From CAYSRM01 sp964475205 (GTDB lineage Bacteria; Verrucomicrobiota; Kiritimatiellia; UBA8416; CAYSRM01), in assembly GCA_964475205.1 (NCBI GenBank), contig CAYYVQ010000071.1, forward strand, positions 1 through 13,229: 13,229 bases of DNA, read 5' to 3'. Each line of letters starts with the position of its first letter. Within the stretch, counting starts at the first letter, position 1. A program made the translations under genes and the position numbers. Below the pieces are notes generated by a model. The model did not search any database. It worked only from the letters and a program-made list of their open reading frames with translations, and was not told where the DNA came from. Shown here one piece after another: positions 1 to 6,794 of this stretch.

Positions 1-205
1 CCGGAACTCTGGCCACGCCAAACGTGGCAAAATGGCCATAATGAGAATTGCCGGTGTCCTGTCCCAGGATGTATCAGGGTCGGAAACCAAGAGCGTTGCA
101 GAAGTAAGATGCGCGTTGCGCATCCCGTTGTGTTTACTGTTGTTTTTGCCGCATGGGCAACTATAATTATTTTGAATATTAAGTAAAACAGTCGGGAGCA
201 GGAAA
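1..205. other. Intergenic leader, no gene assigned
   Basis: This stretch holds no gene I can support. Frames 1 and 2 are open from the window edge to about 186 and 166, so the tail of an upstream gene could be present, but neither translation is recognisable. The end of frame 1 would give a 25-residue hydrophobic peptide from an ATG at 109, with no supporting evidence. A short hairpin (GCCACG 12-17, CGTGGC 23-28) has no T-run after it, so I do not call it a terminator. Confidence 0.4.
140..167 (+). promoter_or_regulatory. Possible sigma70 promoter for the 206-1864 gene
   Basis: A perfect -10 TATAAT (162-167) is preceded at 16 bp by a weak -35, TTGTTT (140-145). It lies about 40 bp upstream of the ATG at 206, which fits a short 5' leader. 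The call rests on consensus similarity only. Confidence 0.4.
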
Positions 206-1864
206 ATGGGAGACGGCGGATCAGATAGAGACCATTCTGATTTTCAGGTTCTGGCCATATCCATGGGCAGAGTCCTTAACAACAGTTTACTTTACGGACC
301 TGAGCACAGTGTCAGCGCTCAGAGTATTGAGAGCTGCTATAACACGTTGACCCTGATACTGGACAAACATGATGAGATTGAACTTCACGTCGGGGACGAT
401 GAACTCGCGATTAACGGTGTTCAGATTGAGTTGAAAAACCCGCTGGCCAGGATGCTTGTTTCGCGTCTGTCCAAGCTGGACGTTTCCGATCTCAGCCTGT
501 TCAGGGGTATGGACCAGGACAAATTCAAAAAATTCATGGAAGTATTGCTGTCCAGTCCCGAGGATATCCAGGAGTCAGGCGGATTTACTGCCTTGCTGGC
601 TTCCAGCCGTCTGGATCATATTAAGGCCAGGCATGTCCGCTACCAGGAGGTGGATGAAGACGAAGTTGTCGTTGAACGAAAAGGACTGGAGCAGCCGAGG
701 GAAGGCGGAGGAGAAGAAAAAGCGGAAGAAGCGGAAAACATTGTGGCATTTTTGAAGGGTGGCCAGGCCGGAAAAAATGTTCGCGAAGCGCTTAAAGAGC
801 GCGTTGATGATGCCGAGAGACTGACGGCTTTTATTCTTGAAGCAGCCGGCCTCAATAGTCCGGACGGCATATCGAGTGTTGAGCCTTTCTCTGACATTGT
901 TGTTGAGTCCATGCGCAGAGCATACAAGACACTTTCCGAGGGGGACGCAACGAGTACCAAGAAGGGACGAAAACAACTTAGGAAAACTCTCCGATTGATA
1001 GAAAAGCAGATTCTTGAACGGCTGGAAAAGGAAGGGTCTATTGGGGATGCCGAGAGAGAAGAGATTTCTGGTGCGGTCGAAGAAATGGTTGATGAACTGG
1101 AAATTGATACCCTGGCGATTGACTATATGAAGAAGCGCAAGGCTATTGAAGAGAATGAAAAACGTATATTGCGCTTCATCAAGGCCAAAGGCGAAGAAAT
1201 TGATGATACTGAACTGTATGAAAAGCTGGAGGCTGGCGGTTTAAACGAAAAGGAATGGAAAGAACTGGTTGCCAGAAGCGGGGTAGGCGCAGCATACGCC
1301 GATGCAGGCGAGGGCGGGACGAGTCCCCGAGCGGAGGGCGGTGCACAGGGAGGTCCGCAGGGATTTGCATTTGGCGCTGTAGGGCAGCTTGCGGTATTAC
1401 TGACTGACCTTCAACGTGTTCTTCAGGAGGCTTCCAACGATGGGACCCCGCAGGAAGAGATACTTGCCAAGGTTAATGAAACCGTCAGGGGTATGGCTGA
1501 GCAGACCGCGGAAAAGATCGGCAAGCTCCTGCAAACGGCCTCTGAAGATGCCAGCGCGGAGGAAGCTGCTGCAAAAGAAGGCAAACCTCCGCCTGAACCG
1601 AAGCTGACAAAAAAGGACCTTCTGGTCGTGCTTGGCGAGATAGGCCAGGAATTGTGTCAACCCCTTGCGGTTATCAGTTGTTCTTTGCAGATGCTTATTG
1701 CCGGGAGTCTAGGCGACGTATCGCAATCCCAACGTCAGAGCCTTGACCTCGCTTCCGACAGCGCAGATAAACTCCAAAAGCTTGCAAACAAGATGATGTC
1801 AATTTCCGGCACTCCGGAAACACTGTCTCCAGATGCAAAGATACAGGAATCTCTATACGAATAA
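206..1864 (+). CDS. Regulatory-type protein with degenerate HisKA-like C-terminus
   Basis: This is a cytoplasmic 552-residue protein without a signal peptide or membrane segment. Residues about 13-150 look like the alpha/beta module often found N-terminal to HD-GYP, GGDEF or HEAT regulators (LLYGPEHSVSA, then DELAINGVQIE and a RLSKLDVSDL..FRGM stretch). Residues about 160-350 are charged and helical, probably coiled coil; about 361-390 are Gly/Ala-rich linker. Residues about 470-536 resemble a histidine-kinase dimerisation (HisKA) helical hairpin: EIGQELCQPL (478-487) aligns with the usual xxSHELRTPL. The phospho-accepting His is replaced by Gln481, and no HATPase domain follows. An autokinase role is therefore unlikely; a dimerisation or signalling-scaffold role is inferred. 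The start at 206 follows a purine-rich GGAGCAGGAAA. The gene ends 72 nt before a repeat element, so loss of a C-terminal part is conceivable. Gene reality is firm; function is not. Confidence 0.75.
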   Translation: MGDGGSDRDHSDFQVLAISMGRVLNNSLLYGPEHSVSAQSIESCYNTLTLILDKHDEIELHVGDDELAINGVQIELKNPLARMLVSRLSKLDVSDLSLFRGMDQDKFKKFMEVLLSSPEDIQESGGFTALLASSRLDHIKARHVRYQEVDEDEVVVERKGLEQPREGGGEEKAEEAENIVAFLKGGQAGKNVREALKERVDDAERLTAFILEAAGLNSPDGISSVEPFSDIVVESMRRAYKTLSEGDATSTKKGRKQLRKTLRLIEKQILERLEKEGSIGDAEREEISGAVEEMVDELEIDTLAIDYMKKRKAIEENEKRILRFIKAKGEEIDDTELYEKLEAGGLNEKEWKELVARSGVGAAYADAGEGGTSPRAEGGAQGGPQGFAFGAVGQLAVLLTDLQRVLQEASNDGTPQEEILAKVNETVRGMAEQTAEKIGKLLQTASEDASAEEAAAKEGKPPPEPKLTKKDLLVVLGEIGQELCQPLAVISCSLQMLIAGSLGDVSQSQRQSLDLASDSADKLQKLANKMMSISGTPETLSPDAKIQESLYE

Positions 1865-1926
1865 GGCGGATGATAGTTTTTCCATGTGCCGATAGGCCGG
1901 GGAGCCGCGGATAAGGGTTGATCTCC

Positions 1927-1953
1927 ATAGATTTTTATGAATAGATCAGGTTA
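1927..1953. repeat. Lone L-type end of repeat family 1
   Basis: Positions 1927-1953 match the reverse complement of 5604-5630 at 26 of 27 positions, sharing the core ATGAATAGATCAGG. It is one of five copies in the window. No matching R-type end (core preceded by GAAGTTG) is seen nearby, so this is a solitary end. The sequence after it, up to about 1980, also resembles the flank of the copy at 5755-5771, so the repeat may extend further. Confidence 0.75.
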
Positions 1954-1969
1954 GTAATGCCGGAAAGAA

Positions 1970-1974
1970 AAGGA
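1970..1974 (+). promoter_or_regulatory. Probable ribosome binding site of nrdR, next to the repeat
   Basis: AAGGA lies 11 nt before the nrdR ATG, a rather long spacing. It sits in the repeat-like flank of the family 1 end, so the translation signal of nrdR may derive from the inserted sequence. Confidence 0.4.
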
Positions 1975-1985
1975 TTTACTGAATT

Positions 1986-2444
1986 ATGCGTTGTCCAAAA
2001 TGTAAACATCTTGAAGATAAGGTCATAGACAGCCGATCGGCGCGCCACGGGGACGCGATAAGAAGAAGGAGAATGTGTCTTTTATGCGGCCACCGTTTCA
2101 CAACGTATGAGGAAATACTCAAGAATCGGCTCAGAATCATAAAGCGCGACGGGCGGCATGAAGACCTTGAGCGGGAAAAGTTGATAAGCGGGCTGGAAAG
2201 AGCATGCGAAAAGAGGCCCATCAGTGTGGAGACGATCGAGGGCATTGTGGATGAAATTCTTGAGGAACTGGAAGGAGAATATGACCGTGAAGTTCCCAGC
2301 CAGGTTGTTGGGGAAAAAGTAATGATCAAGCTGGAACGGCTTGACGAGGTCGCATTTGTTCGGTTTGCTTCTGTTTACAGACGTTTCAAAGATGTAAACC
2401 AGTTTGTAAGCGCGATCCAGGGCATGATAGGGAAAGAATCATGA
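1986..2444 (+). CDS. nrdR: Transcriptional repressor NrdR
   Basis: NrdR is a nucleotide-sensing repressor of ribonucleotide reductase genes. At 152 residues it has the usual family length. The N-terminal zinc ribbon is complete: CPKC (Cys3, Cys6) and CLLC (Cys31, Cys34), with the family pattern VIDSR and GHRFTTYE between and after them. An ATP-cone domain follows from about residue 49 (IKRDGRHEDLEREKLISGLERAC), and the C-terminal FASVYRRFKDVNQF is typical. The family binds ATP/dATP through the cone and represses nrd promoters at NrdR boxes; I saw no NrdR box and no nrd gene in the window. Its stop overlaps the ATG of the next gene (ATGA, 2441-2444), implying translational coupling. A family 1 repeat lies immediately upstream and may have replaced the native leader. 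Confidence 0.96.
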   Translation: MRCPKCKHLEDKVIDSRSARHGDAIRRRRMCLLCGHRFTTYEEILKNRLRIIKRDGRHEDLEREKLISGLERACEKRPISVETIEGIVDEILEELEGEYDREVPSQVVGEKVMIKLERLDEVAFVRFASVYRRFKDVNQFVSAIQGMIGKES

Positions 2445-3058
2445 TTTTTAAATATGAAACCAACTGCGCCGGCGGGGATGAACCGGGCCTGTATGATTGC
2501 CAGGTGAGATCAGTCCTGGAGGACGCCGGGCTTCAAGAGGGTTACTATGCCGGCGAAGTGTGCAAGGGTGTTGCCCGCTTTGTTGCGGAAAACCGCGCAG
2601 GCGAATGGGTAGAGAGATCAAATCTCGGCATGATGGCATCGACCGCGTTTGCGGCTCTTGGCAATATGAGGGATTCGGAAAGACTGCTTGCCTGCTGTTC
2701 AGGCGGTGCAAGATTCTGGGCATGTGCCGCTGCTGAGGATGGAGGCGCGGTGCTGCTGGACCTTGACCGTTTTTTCGGTAAAAATGAAGCCTGTATGGAG
2801 TTGGCAGTTGTGCCTGCTCTGCAGAGGATGATCGTTGTTTTTCTCAGCGTATGGGATTCGGTGAACGGCAGGGGTGTTCTGGTTTTGCAGAACTCGCGGT
2901 TCGTTGCCACCCGGTTATCAGGAAGGAGAAACCCGACACGAAAACATACTGACACCGTGATCCGGGAAATAAGCAATGCCTGCCGGGAGAAATTTATGAT
3001 GTTGAAGGAAAAGCGAAAATGGGATGATGTCCCGCTGATTTTTAATGCTGATTTGTGA
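2441..3058 (+). CDS. Uncharacterised protein coupled to nrdR
   Basis: I do not recognise this 205-residue protein. The start is fixed by a 4-nt ATGA overlap with the nrdR stop, so it is probably translated by termination-reinitiation. It appears cytoplasmic, with no signal peptide and no clear membrane helix; the most hydrophobic part is about residues 121-137. It is cysteine-rich (Cys9, 20, 41, 85, 86, 95, 118, 181) without a regular CxxC pair. Residues about 20-75 look helical and 100-160 alternate strands and helices (GGAVLLDLDRFFG, RGVLVLQNSRFVA). The C-terminus is basic and charged (about 160-195). The lack of stops over 618 nt and the coupled start support a real gene. Coupling suggests a link to nucleotide metabolism or to NrdR, but that is inference only. 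Confidence 0.7.
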   Translation: MIFKYETNCAGGDEPGLYDCQVRSVLEDAGLQEGYYAGEVCKGVARFVAENRAGEWVERSNLGMMASTAFAALGNMRDSERLLACCSGGARFWACAAAEDGGAVLLDLDRFFGKNEACMELAVVPALQRMIVVFLSVWDSVNGRGVLVLQNSRFVATRLSGRRNPTRKHTDTVIREISNACREKFMMLKEKRKWDDVPLIFNADL

Positions 3059-3126
3059 GGCTTTTTGCCAAATCAGCCGGCTGAGGTTAAGTATGAGAAC
3101 AGAAACGGGCAGGAACAGAAACCTTT

Positions 3127-3792
3127 ATGAACTGCCATAGGACAAGAAGAAAATTTCTCAAAGAGCTGGGAGCTGCTTCGGTAATAGGAGCTGTGCTACG
3201 GAACAATGTCCTTGCGGCTACAGCCAAGCTCTCTTTGCCGGCGGTCCCGCTGGATTTTCTTCCCGAGGATCTGACCGTGAAGAAGAGGTTGGAATGGACG
3301 GATGTGAAACCCAGGACATGGCTGCTAAGGGAATCGGGGAAATTTGACAGGATTACTGTTCACCATACGGGCAATACATCGCATTCACGCACTCACAGGA
3401 ACGCCGTTGCTTATAGTTTGAGAGGGATTCTAAAGGGGCATCTTGACAGGAAGTATGGCGATATTGGATACCACATTCTGGTGGACAAATCCGGGCTGGT
3501 GTGGGAAGGCCGTTCGCTTGCGTATGAAGGCGCGCACGTCCTTGATCAGAACGAGCGGAATATCGGGATAGCCTTTCTCGGCAACTTCGAAAAGGAAAAG
3601 GCGCCTGAAGAGCAGGTCAGAACGATGGGAGTTCTAGTGAAAGCTATCTGTGACCGCTACGGAATAAAGAGTCACAGAATTTACGGCCATAGAGACCTTT
3701 CCCGGAGCATCTGCCCGGGCCGGAACATGTACAGACACGTATCGGAATTAAAGAAAAGCAGCGGTATGCAAGCAGGGAAGATTCCTGGCTGA
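3127..3792 (+). CDS. Tat-exported N-acetylmuramoyl-L-alanine amidase (Amidase_2/PGRP fold)
   Basis: This is a 221-residue peptidoglycan hydrolase that should cleave the amide bond between MurNAc and L-Ala in the periplasm. The N-terminus has a twin-arginine motif, TRRKFLK (residues 6-12), then a hydrophobic stretch and a possible cleavage site near ALA-ATA (about 28-33), so export is probably via Tat. The zinc amidase domain covers about 72-205. By alignment with T7 lysozyme and PGRPs, His79 (VHHTG), His188 (YGHRD) and Cys196 (ICPG) are the metal ligands and Tyr115 (IGYH) is catalytic; all are present. Ser194 occupies the position of T7 Lys128. It follows the nrdR pair by 68 nt and probably shares that transcript. 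It converges with the response-regulator gene, leaving only 8 nt between stops. A peptidoglycan-sensing rather than lytic role cannot be excluded. Confidence 0.9.
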   Translation: MNCHRTRRKFLKELGAASVIGAVLRNNVLAATAKLSLPAVPLDFLPEDLTVKKRLEWTDVKPRTWLLRESGKFDRITVHHTGNTSHSRTHRNAVAYSLRGILKGHLDRKYGDIGYHILVDKSGLVWEGRSLAYEGAHVLDQNERNIGIAFLGNFEKEKAPEEQVRTMGVLVKAICDRYGIKSHRIYGHRDLSRSICPGRNMYRHVSELKKSSGMQAGKIPG

Positions 3793-3800
3793 GCTGTCTG

Positions 3801-4160
3801 TCAACCAATCGCCTTATTAATTGCTTCCGTCAGCATAGCCATATCAAAAGGTTTTTGAATGCATGCCGCCGCGCCGCGTTCAAGAAGCTCCTTACGGGCT
3901 TGATTGGTGAAAAAAGCGGTAACGAGAATTACGGGAAGAGAAGGGCGGACCTCCTTGACTTTTTCCAGCAGGTCCACCCCGTTCAGGGTGCGCATTCTTA
4001 CGTCGGATATTAACAGATCAACATGTTCGTTGGCTGCAATTTTTTCCAGGGCGGCCTGGGGTTCTGATGCTGCAATGACCTTGTGTCCCTGCGTCTCCAG
4101 GAGCGTCTTCAGAACAGACAGAATATGCGGTTCGTCGTCGACAATGTAAATTGTGGCCAT
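3801..4160 (-). CDS. Single-domain response regulator (CheY-like receiver)
   Basis: At 119 residues this is a receiver domain alone, with no output domain. Acidic pocket Asp8/Asp9, phospho-acceptor Asp53 (LLISDVRM), switch Thr81 (ILVTAF) and Lys103 (CIQKPF) are all in place, so it should be phosphorylated by a histidine kinase and act by protein-protein contact, as CheY- or Spo0F-type proteins do. No cognate kinase lies beside it; the kinase-like protein at 206-1864 lacks both the His and the ATPase domain. It lies 141 nt downstream of dapL in the same direction, so it could be read from dapL or from its own promoter. The ATG at 4160 has an AT-rich leader without a clear Shine-Dalgarno. Confidence 0.93.
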   Translation of the reverse strand: MATIYIVDDEPHILSVLKTLLETQGHKVIAASEPQAALEKIAANEHVDLLISDVRMRTLNGVDLLEKVKEVRPSLPVILVTAFFTNQARKELLERGAAACIQKPFDMAMLTEAINKAIG

Positions 4161-4301
4161 GATTTTTATTTTGAAAAAAGCGGGCTATAATTCTGGACAA
4201 CAGCCCAACCCTCTAATTTTCCTCTTAACAACACCTCACTAGTCTCAGAAATAACACTCCATTTGATTGGCCTATTTTGGGTGCAGCGGGAAGTTGCGCG
4301 A

Positions 4302-5525
4302 TCACCACTTCAGTTCAGCCTTTTTAAGCCTTGTTTCCATTTCTGTCATTATCCTGTCTTCCTCGACTTCGTCAGACGCTTTGAACGTGGCGGAGAACCG
4401 CAAATAACTTCCTGCGTCATCCCATGGCACGGTTGAGATAAGTAATTCTGTGATAAGGAATTCTGCGGCCTGTTCGGCGGAGTCGAAAGTAACATTGCCG
4501 GACGATTTCGGGCAGGGCACGTACAGGTAGAAGGTGCCTCCGGGCATTTCTGCGGGGCAACCGGCGTTCTGAAGCGCTGAAACGAGTTTATGAAGCCGTG
4601 ACTGGTAGCAATTGCGTATATCATCGGCAAGCTCTTTTTTTGCGATTCCAGCGCATGCAGCCCGTTGTATTGCCTTGAACTGTCCGGAATCAATATTATC
4701 TTTCACCTCAGCATAAGCCTTAACGGCGCGGGCCGAGCCCGCAACAAAACCAAGCCGCCATCCGGTCATATTGTAGCTCTTGCTCATTGAATGCAATTCT
4801 ACAGCGGCTTCCCTGCCGCCGGGGCGGCTGAGTATTGACAGGGGTTGCCGGTCATAGACCAGGGTTGCATAAGCCGCATCCTGTACTATCAGGATATTGT
4901 GCTTGCTTGCAAAAGCTATAAGTTTGTCAAATGCTTCAGCATTGGCTGCCTTTCCGGTGGGATTGTTGGGGTAATTTACGTAAAACAGCTTTGCTTTATC
5001 CAGGTTTTGTCTGTCAATTGCATCCAGGTCGGGCAGGAAGTTGTTTTGCTCGAGCAACGGAACATTAATAACATTTCCGCCAAGATATCGGACATGAGTA
5101 CCGAGAACCGGATAGCCGGGAACCGTTACCAGCGCCGTATCGCCGGGGTTGATGAAACAAAGAGGAAGCATCGCAAGCGCCGGTTTCGATCCTATGCTGT
5201 GGTTAATCTCGGTAGAAGGATCTATATCCCGGACTCCGAAAAACTCCGTGAGGTACCGGGCAGCGGCTTTTTTGAACTCCATTATGCCGTTGTCCGCGTA
5301 GCCGCGGTTTGCCGGATCGTCGATCTCTATTTTCAGCGATTCCCTTATTACCGAGGGCGCCATGTTGTGTGGTTCGCCCACTCCGAAATCAAGCAACTCG
5401 GTCTGGGGGTATTTCTCGCGGGCTGCTTTTTTTGCACGCTTTATTTTTTCGAATTTGTATATTTCGTCGCTCTTGCCGAACATTTTTCCGCCGATTCTTT
5501 CGGCAAAAAGACTCTGAATTTCCAT
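4302..5525 (-). CDS. dapL: LL-diaminopimelate aminotransferase
   Basis: This fold-type I, PLP-dependent enzyme converts tetrahydrodipicolinate plus glutamate to LL-diaminopimelate in one step, bypassing DapD/C/E, to supply meso-DAP and lysine. Its 407 residues fit the family. Diagnostic segments are FAERIGGK and DEIYKFEKIKRAK near the N-terminus, GVGEP (48-52), NRGYADNGIMEFK (73-85), YPNNPTG (185-191), Asp216 in VQDAAY (pyridine N), the PLP lysine Lys249 in HSMSKSYNMTGWRLGF, and Arg376 (LRFS) for the substrate carboxylate. I kept the ATG at 5525 rather than Met15, because the FAERIGG segment before Met15 appears family-typical and an AGGG lies upstream. A generic aspartate aminotransferase is the main alternative, but the N-terminal signature argues for DapL. 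It is flanked upstream by a repeat element. Confidence 0.92.
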   Translation of the reverse strand: MEIQSLFAERIGGKMFGKSDEIYKFEKIKRAKKAAREKYPQTELLDFGVGEPHNMAPSVIRESLKIEIDDPANRGYADNGIMEFKKAAARYLTEFFGVRDIDPSTEINHSIGSKPALAMLPLCFINPGDTALVTVPGYPVLGTHVRYLGGNVINVPLLEQNNFLPDLDAIDRQNLDKAKLFYVNYPNNPTGKAANAEAFDKLIAFASKHNILIVQDAAYATLVYDRQPLSILSRPGGREAAVELHSMSKSYNMTGWRLGFVAGSARAVKAYAEVKDNIDSGQFKAIQRAACAGIAKKELADDIRNCYQSRLHKLVSALQNAGCPAEMPGGTFYLYVPCPKSSGNVTFDSAEQAAEFLITELLISTVPWDDAGSYLRFSATFKASDEVEEDRIMTEMETRLKKAELKW

Positions 5526-5880
5526 ATTCTTGCCCTGCTTTCTTTCTCACTATCTTACATCAGCGTTAAATGATGTTAGCTTTGTCTTTTCATCTGGTCT
5601 TTGTAACCTGGTCTATTCATAAAAATCTATTACGAGTGTGCATATCACTTCATCTCAACGACTTTGCTGGCCAGCCGATCTTGACGTATGTTCATGCGCC
5701 TCCACCCGGCTATCTGCGCGAAGCCATTGACTGCGCACTCTCATTACGAAGTTGATGAATAGATCAGGTTAAAGACTGCCAGAAACAAAGCATTTATTCC
5801 AGATGACACTGATTTCATGATCTTTACAACATTCTCCAGACACTTCATGAATTATTGAGGCTGGACCGTGCCTTCGAAGT
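5526..5880. other. Intergenic region with a 168-bp inverted-repeat element
   Basis: Between the dapL start and the acyltransferase stop no convincing gene is present. Short open frames on both strands (for example 5570-5755 on the plus strand) run through the repeat arms and have no recognisable domain. The region holds the family 1 element at 5604-5771. The acyltransferase transcript ends into it, and I saw no clear terminator. Confidence 0.5.
5604..5771. mobile_element. 168-bp MITE-like element, repeat family 1 (copy A)
   Basis: The ends form an inverted repeat: TAACCTGGTCTATTCAT (5604-5620) against ATGAATAGATCAGGTTA (5755-5771), 16 of 17 matching. The left end carries the L-type inner arm (AAAAATCTAT), shared with 1927-1936. 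The right end carries the R-type arm (GAAGTTG), shared with 11412-11418. Two distinct ends in a fixed order, repeated at 11019-11432, argue for a defined element rather than chance. The interior has no transposase and is too short for one. No sure target-site duplication is visible; a TA just inside both boundaries is possible. Confidence 0.65.
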
Positions 5881-6789
5881 TTAACTTTTTTTCGCTGAAA
5901 GCGGTTCGAGCACCCAGCGTTTATTATACCAGAACCATTGTTCAGGTTCATTGCGTATAGCTTGATCCATAACACTCATAACCAGAGTGGTTATTCTCTC
6001 CATATCCTGTTTCTTTTCAACATCATTATCAGGAAAAACGCTTTTACATATTCTTATTCTATGCCGGGACCAGCCGGTCCTTGTCACTATACAAGGGAAA
6101 ACCGGCACATTAGCGTGTCTTGCAAAGAGAGCCATGCCGGGGCCAATATTGGCAACTCCGCCCAGGAAGGGCACGGACAAACCTGGTTGGCGAACCCGGA
6201 CATCTGGAAGAATTGCAAGCATTTCTCCGTTTTGAAGTCTGGTCAGAACATTTTTCATTGTTCCCGAGCCCCTGGCCACGGTTGGGACACCCGGAGCGGT
6301 CCTGAGTTTGTTGATATGGCGGTCTATCAGAGAGTTGCGCTGTTGGGCGGCTATGCTGAATATAGGCAGACCATGAAGACGGGAGGTGACCGCGGCAAGT
6401 TCCCATGACCCCATGTGCGGACATGCTATTATGGCGCCCCGGCTGGTTTTGGAGTGGGTTTTGAGCGTTTCTACCATTTCTTCACACTCGGTCATCCCTG
6501 AGAGCCATTCAAGACTGGCACCGGGCATTCTCAGCATTTCAGCGCCGCTGAAGAATATGTTTCGCCATGATAGCCATGCAATTGACCGCACTGTTTTCTG
6601 CTCCAGTCCGGGGAAAACCACCCTTATTCTTCTCTTTGCTTCGTTGACCCTGTTTCTTGTTGCGGCATAAGATAACCCTGCCAGAATCCATGCATTAAAG
6701 AGCGCTGCCCGGTAGGGAAGTCTTCTGCTGGCTGCCCCGATGCATCTAAGGGCGGCATATTCCATTAAGTGTTTGGGTCTGTGTTGCAT
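5881..6789 (-). CDS. LpxL/HtrB-type lysophospholipid acyltransferase (lipid A biosynthesis)
   Basis: This 302-residue inner-membrane-associated acyltransferase is expected to add a secondary acyl chain to the lipid A precursor. The catalytic HX4E motif is intact: His125-MGSW-Glu130 in CPHMGSWE. Later family landmarks are present: ILPDVRVRQPGLSVPFLGG (about 193-211) and the C-terminal EPEQWFWYNKRW. A moderately hydrophobic N-terminal segment (about 26-43) could anchor it. The usual PEQ-W-W-x-x-R-W ending shows that the C-terminus is complete. It starts 5 nt after the stop of the DUF362 gene and is the last gene of the six-gene run, so co-transcription is likely. A role on other glycolipids or lipoproteins is possible; the exact LpxL/M/P class cannot be assigned. 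Confidence 0.88.
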   Translation of the reverse strand: MQHRPKHLMEYAALRCIGAASRRLPYRAALFNAWILAGLSYAATRNRVNEAKRRIRVVFPGLEQKTVRSIAWLSWRNIFFSGAEMLRMPGASLEWLSGMTECEEMVETLKTHSKTSRGAIIACPHMGSWELAAVTSRLHGLPIFSIAAQQRNSLIDRHINKLRTAPGVPTVARGSGTMKNVLTRLQNGEMLAILPDVRVRQPGLSVPFLGGVANIGPGMALFARHANVPVFPCIVTRTGWSRHRIRICKSVFPDNDVEKKQDMERITTLVMSVMDQAIRNEPEQWFWYNKRWVLEPLSAKKS

Positions 6790-6794
6790 ATTAA

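Noticed and set aside
3092..3139. A 15-codon open frame overlapping the amidase start, as a possible leader peptide
   Set aside because: It has no Shine-Dalgarno of note and no attenuator structure; overlap by chance is more likely.
3793..3800. Bidirectional terminator between the convergent amidase and response-regulator genes
   Set aside because: Only 8 nt separate the stops and no hairpin with a T-run is seen there.
4845..5573. Long plus-strand open frame of 242 codons opposite dapL
   Set aside because: It is antisense to a clearly conserved dapL and its translation has no family features.
5570..5755. Plus-strand 61-codon open frame upstream of the dapL start region
   Set aside because: It runs through the family 1 repeat arm and has no recognisable domain or good ribosome binding site.
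5604..5771. Integron attC-like recombination site
   Set aside because: The ends read GGTTAAAG and GGCTAGAA, not the GTTRRRY/RYYYAAC core, there is no integrase, and the neighbouring genes are not in cassette order.
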